Shown here in pieces: positions 35,387 to 45,164 of a stretch of DNA of 61,329 bases. Below the pieces are notes generated by a model. It was given only the letters and a program-made list of their open reading frames with translations. It was not told where the DNA came from and made no database searches. The stretch covers positions 1-61,329 of the forward strand of contig SCEJ01000015.1 in assembly GCA_004102785.1 (NCBI GenBank), given 5' to 3'. Positions within the stretch are counted from its first letter, which is position 1; every line of letters starts with the position of its first letter. The stretch is from Muribaculaceae bacterium Isolate-013 (NCI). Lineage in GTDB: Bacteria > Bacteroidota > Bacteroidia > Bacteroidales > Muribaculaceae. The translations under genes and the position numbers were made by a program.

Positions 35387-36748
35387 ATGGGCAGACAAAA
35401 GAGACCGTTCCCCTTGGGGCGTTTCAGACTTCGTTATCCGAAGAATTACGATAAGTGTAAGGCATATCCGATTGAAATCATCTATATCTTCGGCGGAAGG
35501 ACTTTGCGCCGCAACATGAATATTTCTGTCGCAGTTGCCGACTGGAATCCGAACGGGAATAACGGCAGGGGCGAGATTCGCGCATCCATGCCTGACAGCG
35601 CAAGATTCAACAACTTGTTGCTGGCGAAAGTCAATAAGGTTGATGCAGGGCTTAACGAGTATAACCAGAAATTCCCCGGTCAGGTCAACGAGGACGTCAT
35701 ATCCTCTTTTCTCGATGACAAACCGATAACGCGGAAAGACAAGGGAGAGGATTTCGTGGAGTTCGTCTTGAAACGTCTTGACTCAGAGTATAGCCGAAAC
35801 AAGATCGGTTATAGCCGATACAAGAATGGCCAGAGCGGAATGAATATCTTCCGGCAATTCCTGAAAGCCACCAATAGCGGGACATATAAGCCGGATGGCT
35901 TATATATAGGAGAGGTCTCAACAGAAATCATAGACAAGTATATCAAGTGGAGGCGTGATTTCAAGAATAACTCTGATGCCACGATCAACCATTCGCTGAC
36001 ACCGATTCTGAAAGGTTGCGAGGCAGCCTGCAAGATGGGACTGATTGATCAGGAGATCAACGCCCTGCTTCAGGATATGCGTATTCAGGAGAAGGCGTCG
36101 TTGGAAGCAGAGGGCGAGAAAGAGTTCGACGGCCACAATCTCAGCAAAGAACAGCTTGCCCAACTTGTGGAATTCTACAATAAAGATAAGGAGCCGCGCC
36201 GGAAAGAGTTTATCGAAATGTTTCTGTTTGCCTTTCATGCCTGTGGACTGCGGATTGTTGATGTCATGACCCTGCAGTGGAGTCATATCGACTTCGAGAA
36301 AAAGGAACTGAGCAAGGTGCTTATCAAGACAAGCAAGCGGCACAAAATACCTCTGACCGTTCCGGCTTTGCGAATCCTGTACAAATGGCAGTCTATGGGA
36401 CGCCGGAAGAAATATGTGTTCGATCTGGCGAAAGACGATCTGAGCCTCAATGATGCCGATTCGCTTTACCGGGCCCGCAACTCCGCCACAAAATGCGTGA
36501 ATCAATCACTGCATGTCGTCGGTGAGAAACTAGGATTTCCTTTCCCGTTATCTTTTCATACCGCGCGGCATACATTCGCGGTTCTTGCCATCAACGACGG
36601 CCTGACCATGACTGTTGTCAGCCGATTGCTCGGCCACAGTTCCACCGACATCACCGAAAAGGTCTATGCCCGACTTCTCCCGCAGACCCTGACAGCCGAG
36701 GTCGAGAAGCTGAACTATCAGTTTGTCCCCGACGAATTGTCTAACTGA
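35387..36748 (+). CDS. Tyrosine recombinase/integrase of a mobile element
   Basis: A 453-aa integrase of the Bacteroidetes mobile-element type. About 1-110 is an arm-type DNA-binding domain, 120-225 the SAM-like core-binding domain, and 240-440 the catalytic domain. The catalytic residues are visible: Arg289 in CGLRIVDVMTLQW, His391 and Arg394 in HTARHTFAVL, His in RLLGHSSTDITE, and nucleophile Tyr427 in KVYARLLP. All are intact, so the enzyme is probably active. It is the first gene of the island and likely made its insertion. No attachment repeats were found. Confidence 0.93.
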   Translation: MGRQKRPFPLGRFRLRYPKNYDKCKAYPIEIIYIFGGRTLRRNMNISVAVADWNPNGNNGRGEIRASMPDSARFNNLLLAKVNKVDAGLNEYNQKFPGQVNEDVISSFLDDKPITRKDKGEDFVEFVLKRLDSEYSRNKIGYSRYKNGQSGMNIFRQFLKATNSGTYKPDGLYIGEVSTEIIDKYIKWRRDFKNNSDATINHSLTPILKGCEAACKMGLIDQEINALLQDMRIQEKASLEAEGEKEFDGHNLSKEQLAQLVEFYNKDKEPRRKEFIEMFLFAFHACGLRIVDVMTLQWSHIDFEKKELSKVLIKTSKRHKIPLTVPALRILYKWQSMGRRKKYVFDLAKDDLSLNDADSLYRARNSATKCVNQSLHVVGEKLGFPFPLSFHTARHTFAVLAINDGLTMTVVSRLLGHSSTDITEKVYARLLPQTLTAEVEKLNYQFVPDELSN

Positions 36749-36781
36749 TGTGTCAATCGAAGTGTGCCGGAGGCGTTGAAA

Positions 36782-36874
36782 TGGATTCCCGACTTCGGAG
36801 GGAATCTTCATCCATGAGCAAGGGTTGGGAGGCACTATTTTCATTTTGAGTGCCTTCCAACATACCTTGCTCAT
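36782..36874 (+). ncRNA. Strong double hairpin after the integrase; possible structured RNA
   Basis: A small stem GATTCCC/GGGAATC (36784-36806) is followed by a long stem whose arms are 36814-36836 and 36849-36874 (ATGAGCAAGG... with ...CCTTGCTCAT). This long stem pairs over about 22 bp with one 3-nt bulge and a mismatch around a 12-nt loop. No long T-run follows. It may be a terminator-like structure, an attachment-site feature, or an RNA serving the element. The stretch 36749-37031 contains no gene. Confidence 0.35.
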
Positions 36875-36994
36875 CCATGTGGATGCGCTGTTTCTACTCT
36901 TTGAAATGATATTTTGCTTGTATCTTTTGCGCGTTTTATAGAACGCGGCAGTCTGAGGCAATGCGAGGCAACCGAGTACCGAAACCGCTAATCA

Positions 36995-37027
36995 TTTGGA
37001 TATGCACATTGTCACATGTTAACTTTG
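36995..37027 (+). promoter_or_regulatory. Promoter upstream of the small HTH gene
   Basis: TTTG at 36995-36998 and TAACTTTG at 37020-37027 are 21 bp apart, a full consensus promoter. The transcript would start near 37032 and run into the HTH gene at 37313. Confidence 0.6.
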
Positions 37028-37031
37028 CAAT

Positions 37032-37316
37032 GTGGATAAGGAATTTGATAAACGTTCTCATGCAACAATTTTAGTGCTTACATTAGTACTCCTACTTTGG
37101 CACAAAAGCATATTAATAACCACTTATACTAACGACAGTATGGATGGTTATAAGCAGAAGAACATTTTAACACAATTATTCATCCATACATATAAGTACT
37201 TAAGTACATTTGGATACAAAGCCGCATATCCAAGCTTATCAAATTCCGAGACTACCTTCCTCCTCAGAACATGTCATCGGCAAGACAGCCGTGACGTATA
37301 CCTTTTAATCTCATGA
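37032..37316 (+). CDS. Doubtful small ORF, possibly a leader of the HTH gene
   Basis: A 94-codon frame starting with GTG 4 bases after a perfect -7 box, the spacing seen at other leaderless starts in this window. Its stop overlaps the next ATG as ATGA, which would couple translation. It has one hydrophobic segment (about 12-30). The C-terminal composition does not look like a conserved protein, and no family is recognised. It may be an untranslated leader of about 280 bases. Confidence 0.3.
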   Translation: MDKEFDKRSHATILVLTLVLLLWHKSILITTYTNDSMDGYKQKNILTQLFIHTYKYLSTFGYKAAYPSLSNSETTFLLRTCHRQDSRDVYLLIS

Positions 37317-37588
37317 TCGATAATGAAAAATCCATTACCGAAACTCTGAATCAAATCCTGCTCTTGCTGCAAAGTCAAGAGGAAAGGATTGCCGCACTCT
37401 GCTCCTCTCCACTTTACGACAACAAAGCCCTAATGGCCCTCCTCGGCATCAAAGACCGCTACCTGAAACGCCTCCGCGACAACGGCCTTCTCGGCTACTC
37501 CCGCCACGGCGACAAATACTGGTACACCCAAGCCGACGTCGACCGCTTCCTCGCCCACTGCCACTTCGCACCATTCGGGGCAAAATAA
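37313..37588 (+). CDS. Helix-turn-helix DNA-binding protein, excisionase-like
   Basis: A 91-aa protein. An N-terminal helical stretch (TETLNQILLLLQSQEERIAALC) is followed by a MerR/excisionase-type winged helix (YDNKALMALLGIKDRYLKRLRDNGLLGYSRHGDKYWYTQADVDRFLAH). Such proteins are common next to integrases in Bacteroidetes elements and often control excision. A perfect terminator follows 11 bases after the stop. Confidence 0.8.
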   Translation: MIDNEKSITETLNQILLLLQSQEERIAALCSSPLYDNKALMALLGIKDRYLKRLRDNGLLGYSRHGDKYWYTQADVDRFLAHCHFAPFGAK

Positions 37589-37599
37589 AAACCGTCGTT

Positions 37600-37655
37600 A
37601 AAGATTCGCTCCTATGAACCAAAATTGTCGTATCATAGGAGCGAATCTTTTTCTG
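37600..37655 (+). terminator. Perfect 18-bp terminator
   Basis: Arms 37600-37617 and 37633-37650 pair over 18 bp without mismatch around a 15-nt loop, with T residues at the end. It separates the excisionase-like gene from the XRE gene and the large operon. Confidence 0.9.
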
Positions 37656-37702
37656 CATCCGAGGACATCTTGCTATCTTATGCTCAAAAACATATTGTCA
37701 AA

Positions 37703-37734
37703 TTTGTTCGTACCATAGATATGAACTAAATTTG
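37703..37734 (+). promoter_or_regulatory. Promoter with an operator in its spacer
   Basis: TTTG at 37703-37706 and TAAATTTG at 37727-37734 are 20 bp apart. The spacer holds an inverted repeat GTTCGTA-N7-TATGAAC (37706-37726). This is where the XRE protein made from 37759 could bind to repress its own promoter, and perhaps the defence-like operon that follows. Confidence 0.6.
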
Positions 37735-37758
37735 CGTTCAAATTTAATAAATCAATCA

Positions 37759-37974
37759 ATGGAGACAAAAACAGAACGACAAAAGCTAAATAGAATAAAA
37801 GCAGTATTAGCCGAAACCGGCCACACCGGCAAATGGCTCGCCGAACAATTAGGCAAAGACCCTGTCACGGTCTCCAAGTGGTGCACTAATACCTCCCAGC
37901 CGGATTTGTATACACTATCTCAGATATCTCGTATAATTGGTGTGAATTCACGTGAATTACTTGCATCTGATTAA
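37759..37974 (+). CDS. XRE-family transcriptional regulator
   Basis: A 71-aa protein made almost entirely of one Cro/C1-type helix-turn-helix (GKWLAEQLGKDPVTVSKWCTNTSQPDLYTLSQISRIIGVNSRELL). The open frame extends nine codons upstream only by a TTG; ATG at 37759 gives METKTERQKL. It sits 83 bases before the 2368-aa ATPase gene, and no terminator lies between, so it may regulate that operon. An operator-like palindrome is in its promoter. Confidence 0.85.
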   Translation: METKTERQKLNRIKAVLAETGHTGKWLAEQLGKDPVTVSKWCTNTSQPDLYTLSQISRIIGVNSRELLASD

Positions 37975-38057
37975 AAGTAAATTTTTGCAATAATAAATTT
38001 AATGATGTCGCTTTCATCGAATCAATGATCTAACCCCTGAAAACAGAGAAGTAATCA

Positions 38058-41000
38058 ATGGCGAAATTCGTCAGTAAAGCTCAACTTAAATTAGCTGATA
38101 TCGAGGAAATTGATAAATTCTTCGAGGACAACATATTCCAAGGAGTGTTCTCTAAGGAAATTAAAAGCAAGCATCCGGAATGGTTCAAGGGAAGCGTATC
38201 TAACATTCGTTTAGATGGTGCTACTACAGATATTTTGGGTTCATATATAAATGTTCCAGCATCTTCAAACATAATTAAAGAAGGCCCATGTCAATTTAAA
38301 TGCCGATTAAAATCTCATTCGCCATTTCAAATTTCATTGATTCCAAATTCTCTTGAAAATATTGATAATTTTACTGAGACATCTCTGACTGATGTAGCAG
38401 AAAATGCTACTGAAACTGATCTTTTCCAGCTATGGGGAGTCGATAGCACTGAATGTATAGGGTTTTATCATCATGACGAAGAAAAAGAGATCTACGTCAT
38501 CGATGATATTAGAAAACCCAATTTTGATCACATCCCTTATTATCCGACTGATTCCGATAAAAGACCCATACGTTTAACGTATCATAAACATATATATGGG
38601 ATAAAGGAAAACGACTACTACCTTTTTAATTGGAAATTATCTCATAGGAATATCTTAAATCCGTATGATATATATATAGATTTTAATACTCCTCCAAGAA
38701 AAATTCAGCCTAAATGGTTTATCGATAAACTCTTCAAGGATCGGCATGACGATAAATCAAAGAACTTTAGTTCAGCGACTAACTTTCTTGATACGCTGAG
38801 TAAACAACTCAGCGCAAATGACTCTACATTTATTTATGAACTTTTACAGAATGCCAATGACTATCCCGTAGAAGGCAAGATGGTAGATGTAGTCTTTCAT
38901 ATCACAGATAATTACTTGCTTTTTCTTCATTCGGGAGATGCGTTTAATGTCCGCAATATTTCTGGAATTTGTGGAATTAATGAGAAGGAAAAGGTTGCTA
39001 ATAAGCGTACTATTGGCTATAAGGGTATTGGCTTTAAAACGGTGTTCTTAAACAATCACTATGTCTATATACAGACTGGAGATTATTCATTTAGATTCGA
39101 TGAAGGAGAAACACCTGAGAAAAAACCAGGAGGTAAGATTAGACGACTTGAAGCTCCTTTCCAAATATTGCCTATTTGGACTCCTGCTAATGAAGTAGCT
39201 CCTGAAGTCAGAAATGTATTTAGACAATCGGGGGAAGAGTTCAGAGTTCGTATTGCACTTCGCCCCGATAATAAGGACTTGTTACATGTTGGCCGCAACA
39301 ACTACGAGTCGCTATTTAAGTCCGTTTTCTCAGATTCAAATATCATTCTTTTTATCCCAAACATCAACTCTGTTAGGGTAATTATAAATGGAGTCGAGGA
39401 ACGTGTTTGTTTACGTAACAATAAAGAATGGGTTGTTTCTGACTATGAAGTTGAAATCCAAGAATCACTTCAACTTGCAATAAATAAAACTATCGACAAA
39501 GGCAATACTCGCATTCCGGAAAAATATAAGGATTTTGATTATACTAAAGTCTCATTTGCCTGCAAACGTATAGGTGCTACAATCCAACCTATTGAACACG
39601 CCACTGTCTATTGTTATCTTCCGACAAGTGCATCATGGGGATTTCATTTCCTATTGAATACAGATATGATACCTAAGGGGGATCGTAATGATATCGAGAA
39701 AGAGGTTGTACTTGCCGATGGGCAGGAAACAAACTTTAACGAAGAACTTGCCTCTATTGCTGGCGATAAGTTCTTTGATTGGATTCGGGATTTGTTAACA
39801 AGTAGAGAATATCAGTTAGCTTCGGTATTCTCATTAATACCCGATTTCAAAAAATGCAAAAAAGAACATGACTTTTACGATTCTTTCATTGCTAAGTTTG
39901 AATCGGCATTTGAATCCAGATTAGATTCAGATCATATTGTCCCTGTATCTAAGGGTATCTCTTTGATTAAGAGTGTCATCCTCGACACAACGGGGTTGTC
40001 TTCGAGTGACATTATGACAGATGATGAGTTTCGTAAGTTTACCGATATGGAAGACTTATATCTTCCACTCCATATCTTACGTAAGGATAAGAATTTTAAT
40101 TCATTTTTGAAAAGATATGCATCAGACTCTCAAGTATTCGACAAGGATGAGATTTACAATCTAATCAGTCATACATCCTTTCAAGAATGGCTAAAAAATC
40201 AAGAAAACAACAACCGTTTCCTTAATTTCTTGCTTGAAAAGAAATATCTTCAAGATTTCCTTGATGAGAAGATTTTCCTTGAGGCCGATGGAGGGCTTTA
40301 TCGTGCTTGTGAATTATACTACGACATTGATAAGTATCTTGCCGACCTCGATGCATTCACTGACTATCTTTACTATCTGAGTCCTCAAACCCGTGAATAC
40401 TTTGCTGAGAACTCGCAATGGGATGATGCTATCTCTGGGTCCTTTGCAAAATTTGACGAAGACAAGTTCGTAAATGATATACTTCTTGACGAGGACAATA
40501 TCGAGGCAACTAAGGAAAGATTGAAGAATTTCGACACCTCTGTTCATTTCTTCAACTTCCTTGCCATATATGTTGGCTATACAGACAACTACAAGCAACT
40601 GCCATTTTATGACGCAAATGGGGAGGTTGTTGAAAGCTTCGAAGGTAAGTTCGTTTTCTTCCACAGTATTGAGGGAGAAACACTTTGCGCATCTAAATGG
40701 CTTGAAAACGTTGTTATATCTTTTATCAGTGACTCTTATTCGGAAGTTGCAAAATCTTACTTTAAGAAATTTGACGTTCAGGATTACTCAGACGATATAA
40801 TCGTTAAGGATATTATATTATCAGAAGACTATACCGGAGATATATCTTCTGCAATTGACGAAGACATAGATTTGTCAGTTGATTTCATAAACTTTTGTTT
40901 CAAAAACAAAGATATTATACCTCCGTTAGGTCTTAAATCATATACCTTGAACGTATATGATTGTAATGGTGATTCCGACTGGTATATCAATGATAATGTT

Positions 41001-44000
41001 GTTTATTTCCCATCATCGCAATTTGACTACTATTCCCAGAAGGAATGGATAGATTCTTCTTGGCTAACTTGCCTGAATGTAGCCTATATTCCTGATAAAT
41101 TTGCGGAAGAAGAGTACAAGAAATTCTTTACCGACGCATTTGGCATAGAAGAACTAACCGATGTTTATTTCTATAAGAATGTTGTCAGGAAGAATCTTAC
41201 GAATCTTTTTAGCAAAATCAAAGGGCAAGAAGACAAGGACGGACATAAGAATATTGACTTCGTCAATTATCTTGATGAGAATTATAACCTTATTTTCGAA
41301 GAAGAAAATGATGCCAAATTATTCTCGGCTCTTGTAATCGCATCCGAAGGTGGATTTGATGTCAACCTTAATGATGCAAGTCTTTACATCTATAGTAAGG
41401 ATCTCGCTGATATTATAGGTTTGCCTTGGTTCCCCGATAAAGTCGTCACAATGACACATAATGGATATGGGTCGTCCAAAGCATTAGAGAAATTAGGTAT
41501 TGCTCGCTATACTTTTTCAGATTTCTACGATAAAGTATTGGTCGGCAACCTTGTCTCGATTAACAATAAAATTTCAACGATTGATAATAGCGTTGCATTC
41601 CACAATTTTATTATTGAACATAAGAAGAGCCTCTTAGACGAGCAACTCGCTAAAATGAAAAACGCCAAAGTATTCCTATATGGCGTTGCTACACCGGTTT
41701 CAAAAGCTACCGGGCACAATATATTAAGTCAAAAAGCCACTGAACTGTTTAAACTCGGTTTAGTGAATGGCTCATCTCTTGACTTGATTGCGGCTGAATA
41801 TAATCCAGATGCGAACACAGATTATTGGGAAACCCGCCTTGAAAACTCAAAATTCACTTTGAGCCATTTTGCAGCCTGGTTAAAATCCCATCGCAGCGAG
41901 TTTAATATCACATTAAAGGACAAAACCAAGAACATCGCTTTCTGGCGTTGGCTTAAGGAAAATCAAAATGAGACCTTGCTGAAAGAAGTTGTCGGAATGA
42001 CTATTCTTTTATCCGACGGAAGCTATGCTCAATCAGAAGCAATTTTCTTCTCTGATGCCTACTTGGGAGATTCGAAGATTGAATCCACCGTTCAACGCTT
42101 TAATAAGGCAGCTCATTTCTTAAGCCCATCTTATATGAAGGACGGAGAAGAAATCTCAGAATGGAAAAGTTTTTTCTCCAAGGTTGGTGTCAAATTTGAG
42201 ATTGTTGACATTCTTATAGAAACTATTGATAACTCTCTTTCGAGCGCAGACGACACTAATCTGATTAGACTCATAACGGATAATCGAGAAGCACTTGAGA
42301 ACCATTACGGAGATGATTTGATTGGTCATCTTCATGATTTGAGAGTAAAAGCTAAAGATGACAATTTTTACTCAATAAGTGATACCATCCTCATAAACTG
42401 CGAATCAGACGAACCGTTTGGGTATATAACTATCCCCAATCAAATTTCATTTTCTTATCCAAAGGAAAATCGACTTATTGACGATTTAATGCAGGATATT
42501 AAGGGTAGGAGAATACAAAATCTCACGGAATGGAAACAGCTTAAACTTGACCATTACCTCGCGTTGCAAGAAAAAGATGACGAAAGAATTCGCCCGATTC
42601 ACTTCCAGTTTGTTGAAGATTTATCCAAAATAAGAAATAGCAGTACAGACTCACTTGCAGCTCTACTATGTATCGATAAAATTAAGGTGCTTGATAGAAA
42701 AGGTGCCTTTCAGCAGGCAACGTCGCTGACTATAAGCAGTGTCTATAATCCGTTCTTCGACTTCGAAAAATGCGGAGTTGTAGAACTAGATTATGTGAGT
42801 GATGAATATAGCAAAAAATGCTCGGAGTACGTAGGTAGGTTCTTCCGAAGTCTGAATATGCATCGCGACTTTATTGAGTCTGATATTAAATACCTTGCCA
42901 ATCGTTCTTGCTCAATATATTTTTGGACGGAATATCTTGAAAAACAAACAGAGGCCGACACCAAAACTAAAATTGCGTCAATTCAGAAAATGATTACCGA
43001 ACATAAGTTCGATGATGTTTCATGTATTCCCACAAAGGATTATATGAAACGTCCTTCTGAATTGTACTATGGCAAAGAAGTCGACAAGTTTATAGAAAAA
43101 CTTGAAGATTGGGAGAACAAGACTCCTCTTGTAAATTTACCAGAAGTACGAGTTAGCGAGTCTGGATTATCGTTATTCGGTTCGTTGCCATTCAAGAAAT
43201 CCCTTGATTTCCTTGATGCTCTCTACGCACTTTTTAATGTACACAATAAAGAGAATAGACCTCAGATCTTGCGGTGGTTAATTGACGGATATGATCCTTC
43301 ATTCATGCCTAAAATAAATGAATATCGAGATGATGAGCTTGCACTTTGGAAAAATTCTCAAGGAGAGAAAGTTCAAATACAAGAACTATATGCACTTGAA
43401 TATGGAAACAGAAAACTTGAGCAATATTTCGGCTCAAATCCCAAAATCATAAATAAGGATTATCTTCCCGCAGGTGATGCTTTTAGAGAAGCTTGCGATA
43501 TCCTTCAGATAAGGACCATTGCCGACTCTGATTTCAGCATGGATCCCGTTAATGACACTCTTTGCCGTCGTTATAATTCTGACTTAAAGCTGTTCGCACT
43601 CATTATTGCCGGTATCATTAGTTCGGAAGATTGGAAAGACCTCTATAATGGCTTCTGCTCGAAGCTTGACACACTTATATTACACCGTTGTGATTCTATC
43701 CTCATAAAGTGTAATTTTGATTCTTCGATTAATCAAAGCTTCAAACAGTTCTATCATCAAGATCATGGAACAGATTTCTATTTTGTTGATGATATATATG
43801 AATCGTTGGTATTCCTTGATTTCGTCAATGAATATATTTCATATCTTGAGATTGAAGGCATAGAGAATGACTTGGTTAAGCTCATTATGCATAGCCGCGA
43901 GAATGCACTAAAAATAGTTCAAACATATCATTCCCTTATTTCCAATGAAGGATTTAAGGAAGCATTAATTACATTAGCTCCTCAATTGAGAGATAAACTG

Positions 44001-45164
44001 ATTTCAAAGAAAGAGGATGAAGATGATGATGTTTCATCAATCTCAAGACCTGAGTTTACCACCACAAGCACACCAACGCAAAGCGATAGTAATTATTCAG
44101 ATTCAGAAGGAGACAATGGCGTTTCATCAAGTGATGGTGAGGGTAATGATGAATATACTTCTTCTTCAGTTAACGTAATGCAAAATGGGAATATTGGAAC
44201 AGGCACATCAGAATCATCTGATAATCCAAATTCAAATGCTCCTATGACCGCTCCGACCGTCCCAGATGTATCAGGAGATATTCCAGAATGCGGAGAAGAA
44301 AAAGGAAATACCCCCAAATATACCAGCCCATCAGATCCTATCTGTACTCACTCTCAAAAAGAAGTTGATGTCCCTTCAAGTTCTGAAACGCCGGCAGATT
44401 ATGTTTACGATGGAGAAGATGATGAACTTATTGGCAGTGTCGACAATGACTCTGATTATGACAATCTTGATGACGCGCCTACTAAACCGCGCGGCTCTAA
44501 GACTACACGTCGACATCCGAAACCTTACACAAAAGCGGAAGTTAATCGTTTGCGAAGCAATCCATCTCCGCTTGCGCTTGAATCTCTACCACCAACAAAA
44601 GAAGAACTTGAGATTCTTGGTCAAATGAATATAACTCCTGAACAAATTGCTGATACAAATTATTTGGCTCAGCTGCGGTTATATCAGAATCTCATTGAAA
44701 GAGGCGATATGCCTGAAGAAACACGCGAAGACTTCGTGCGTAATGCGGCAGACGTAACAACCCATAAGCTAACAAACGGCAAATACATACACACATGTAG
44801 TGCTGCTCGTGGTGTTATGTATATCTCTCCCTCTGTATGGGATAAAATGCTTGATGACCGATGGGAGATATGTGTTTACTTGGATGGTAAAGGAAGTAAA
44901 TTCCATTATATCAAAGATCGAAATGAGTTCTTGCAACTTGTAGAGAAAGATGATGTCGTAATAAAAATTACGGGTAAGGAAAAGGTTGATGTGGTCAACC
45001 AACTATACTCTGACATACTTAATGGTGTCAAGGGCACAGCTTACACATTAATAAGAGTTGCCTCCACAACAAATATGGATGCCGTTTTCGCTCATTATGT
45101 TGGGAGCATGGCTGAGAGAAATGACGGCAATGAAATTCAAGATGAAAATTTAGATGACTATTGA
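38058..45164 (+). CDS. Giant GHKL (sacsin-like) ATPase, first gene of the RT operon
   Basis: A 2368-aa protein. A GHKL-type ATP-binding domain lies at about 240-400: the N-box ELLQNANDY at 261-269, an ATP-lid Asp/Gly segment SGDAF near 293, and GYKGIGFK at 320-327. This resembles the N-terminal domain of sacsin and NO VEIN-type proteins. About 420-1950 is a long, poorly recognised alpha/beta region. About 1975-2140 is a Ser/Asp/Glu-rich flexible linker, followed by a C-terminal globular domain (about 2190-2368) without a recognised family. It may act as a scaffold or sensor whose shape changes with ATP. The base composition is AT-rich compared with the backbone. The next gene overlaps it by 11 bases. 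Confidence 0.85.
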   Translation: MAKFVSKAQLKLADIEEIDKFFEDNIFQGVFSKEIKSKHPEWFKGSVSNIRLDGATTDILGSYINVPASSNIIKEGPCQFKCRLKSHSPFQISLIPNSLENIDNFTETSLTDVAENATETDLFQLWGVDSTECIGFYHHDEEKEIYVIDDIRKPNFDHIPYYPTDSDKRPIRLTYHKHIYGIKENDYYLFNWKLSHRNILNPYDIYIDFNTPPRKIQPKWFIDKLFKDRHDDKSKNFSSATNFLDTLSKQLSANDSTFIYELLQNANDYPVEGKMVDVVFHITDNYLLFLHSGDAFNVRNISGICGINEKEKVANKRTIGYKGIGFKTVFLNNHYVYIQTGDYSFRFDEGETPEKKPGGKIRRLEAPFQILPIWTPANEVAPEVRNVFRQSGEEFRVRIALRPDNKDLLHVGRNNYESLFKSVFSDSNIILFIPNINSVRVIINGVEERVCLRNNKEWVVSDYEVEIQESLQLAINKTIDKGNTRIPEKYKDFDYTKVSFACKRIGATIQPIEHATVYCYLPTSASWGFHFLLNTDMIPKGDRNDIEKEVVLADGQETNFNEELASIAGDKFFDWIRDLLTSREYQLASVFSLIPDFKKCKKEHDFYDSFIAKFESAFESRLDSDHIVPVSKGISLIKSVILDTTGLSSSDIMTDDEFRKFTDMEDLYLPLHILRKDKNFNSFLKRYASDSQVFDKDEIYNLISHTSFQEWLKNQENNNRFLNFLLEKKYLQDFLDEKIFLEADGGLYRACELYYDIDKYLADLDAFTDYLYYLSPQTREYFAENSQWDDAISGSFAKFDEDKFVNDILLDEDNIEATKERLKNFDTSVHFFNFLAIYVGYTDNYKQLPFYDANGEVVESFEGKFVFFHSIEGETLCASKWLENVVISFISDSYSEVAKSYFKKFDVQDYSDDIIVKDIILSEDYTGDISSAIDEDIDLSVDFINFCFKNKDIIPPLGLKSYTLNVYDCNGDSDWYINDNVVYFPSSQFDYYSQKEWIDSSWLTCLNVAYIPDKFAEEEYKKFFTDAFGIEELTDVYFYKNVVRKNLTNLFSKIKGQEDKDGHKNIDFVNYLDENYNLIFEEENDAKLFSALVIASEGGFDVNLNDASLYIYSKDLADIIGLPWFPDKVVTMTHNGYGSSKALEKLGIARYTFSDFYDKVLVGNLVSINNKISTIDNSVAFHNFIIEHKKSLLDEQLAKMKNAKVFLYGVATPVSKATGHNILSQKATELFKLGLVNGSSLDLIAAEYNPDANTDYWETRLENSKFTLSHFAAWLKSHRSEFNITLKDKTKNIAFWRWLKENQNETLLKEVVGMTILLSDGSYAQSEAIFFSDAYLGDSKIESTVQRFNKAAHFLSPSYMKDGEEISEWKSFFSKVGVKFEIVDILIETIDNSLSSADDTNLIRLITDNREALENHYGDDLIGHLHDLRVKAKDDNFYSISDTILINCESDEPFGYITIPNQISFSYPKENRLIDDLMQDIKGRRIQNLTEWKQLKLDHYLALQEKDDERIRPIHFQFVEDLSKIRNSSTDSLAALLCIDKIKVLDRKGAFQQATSLTISSVYNPFFDFEKCGVVELDYVSDEYSKKCSEYVGRFFRSLNMHRDFIESDIKYLANRSCSIYFWTEYLEKQTEADTKTKIASIQKMITEHKFDDVSCIPTKDYMKRPSELYYGKEVDKFIEKLEDWENKTPLVNLPEVRVSESGLSLFGSLPFKKSLDFLDALYALFNVHNKENRPQILRWLIDGYDPSFMPKINEYRDDELALWKNSQGEKVQIQELYALEYGNRKLEQYFGSNPKIINKDYLPAGDAFREACDILQIRTIADSDFSMDPVNDTLCRRYNSDLKLFALIIAGIISSEDWKDLYNGFCSKLDTLILHRCDSILIKCNFDSSINQSFKQFYHQDHGTDFYFVDDIYESLVFLDFVNEYISYLEIEGIENDLVKLIMHSRENALKIVQTYHSLISNEGFKEALITLAPQLRDKLISKKEDEDDDVSSISRPEFTTTSTPTQSDSNYSDSEGDNGVSSSDGEGNDEYTSSSVNVMQNGNIGTGTSESSDNPNSNAPMTAPTVPDVSGDIPECGEEKGNTPKYTSPSDPICTHSQKEVDVPSSSETPADYVYDGEDDELIGSVDNDSDYDNLDDAPTKPRGSKTTRRHPKPYTKAEVNRLRSNPSPLALESLPPTKEELEILGQMNITPEQIADTNYLAQLRLYQNLIERGDMPEETREDFVRNAADVTTHKLTNGKYIHTCSAARGVMYISPSVWDKMLDDRWEICVYLDGKGSKFHYIKDRNEFLQLVEKDDVVIKITGKEKVDVVNQLYSDILNGVKGTAYTLIRVASTTNMDAVFAHYVGSMAERNDGNEIQDENLDDY

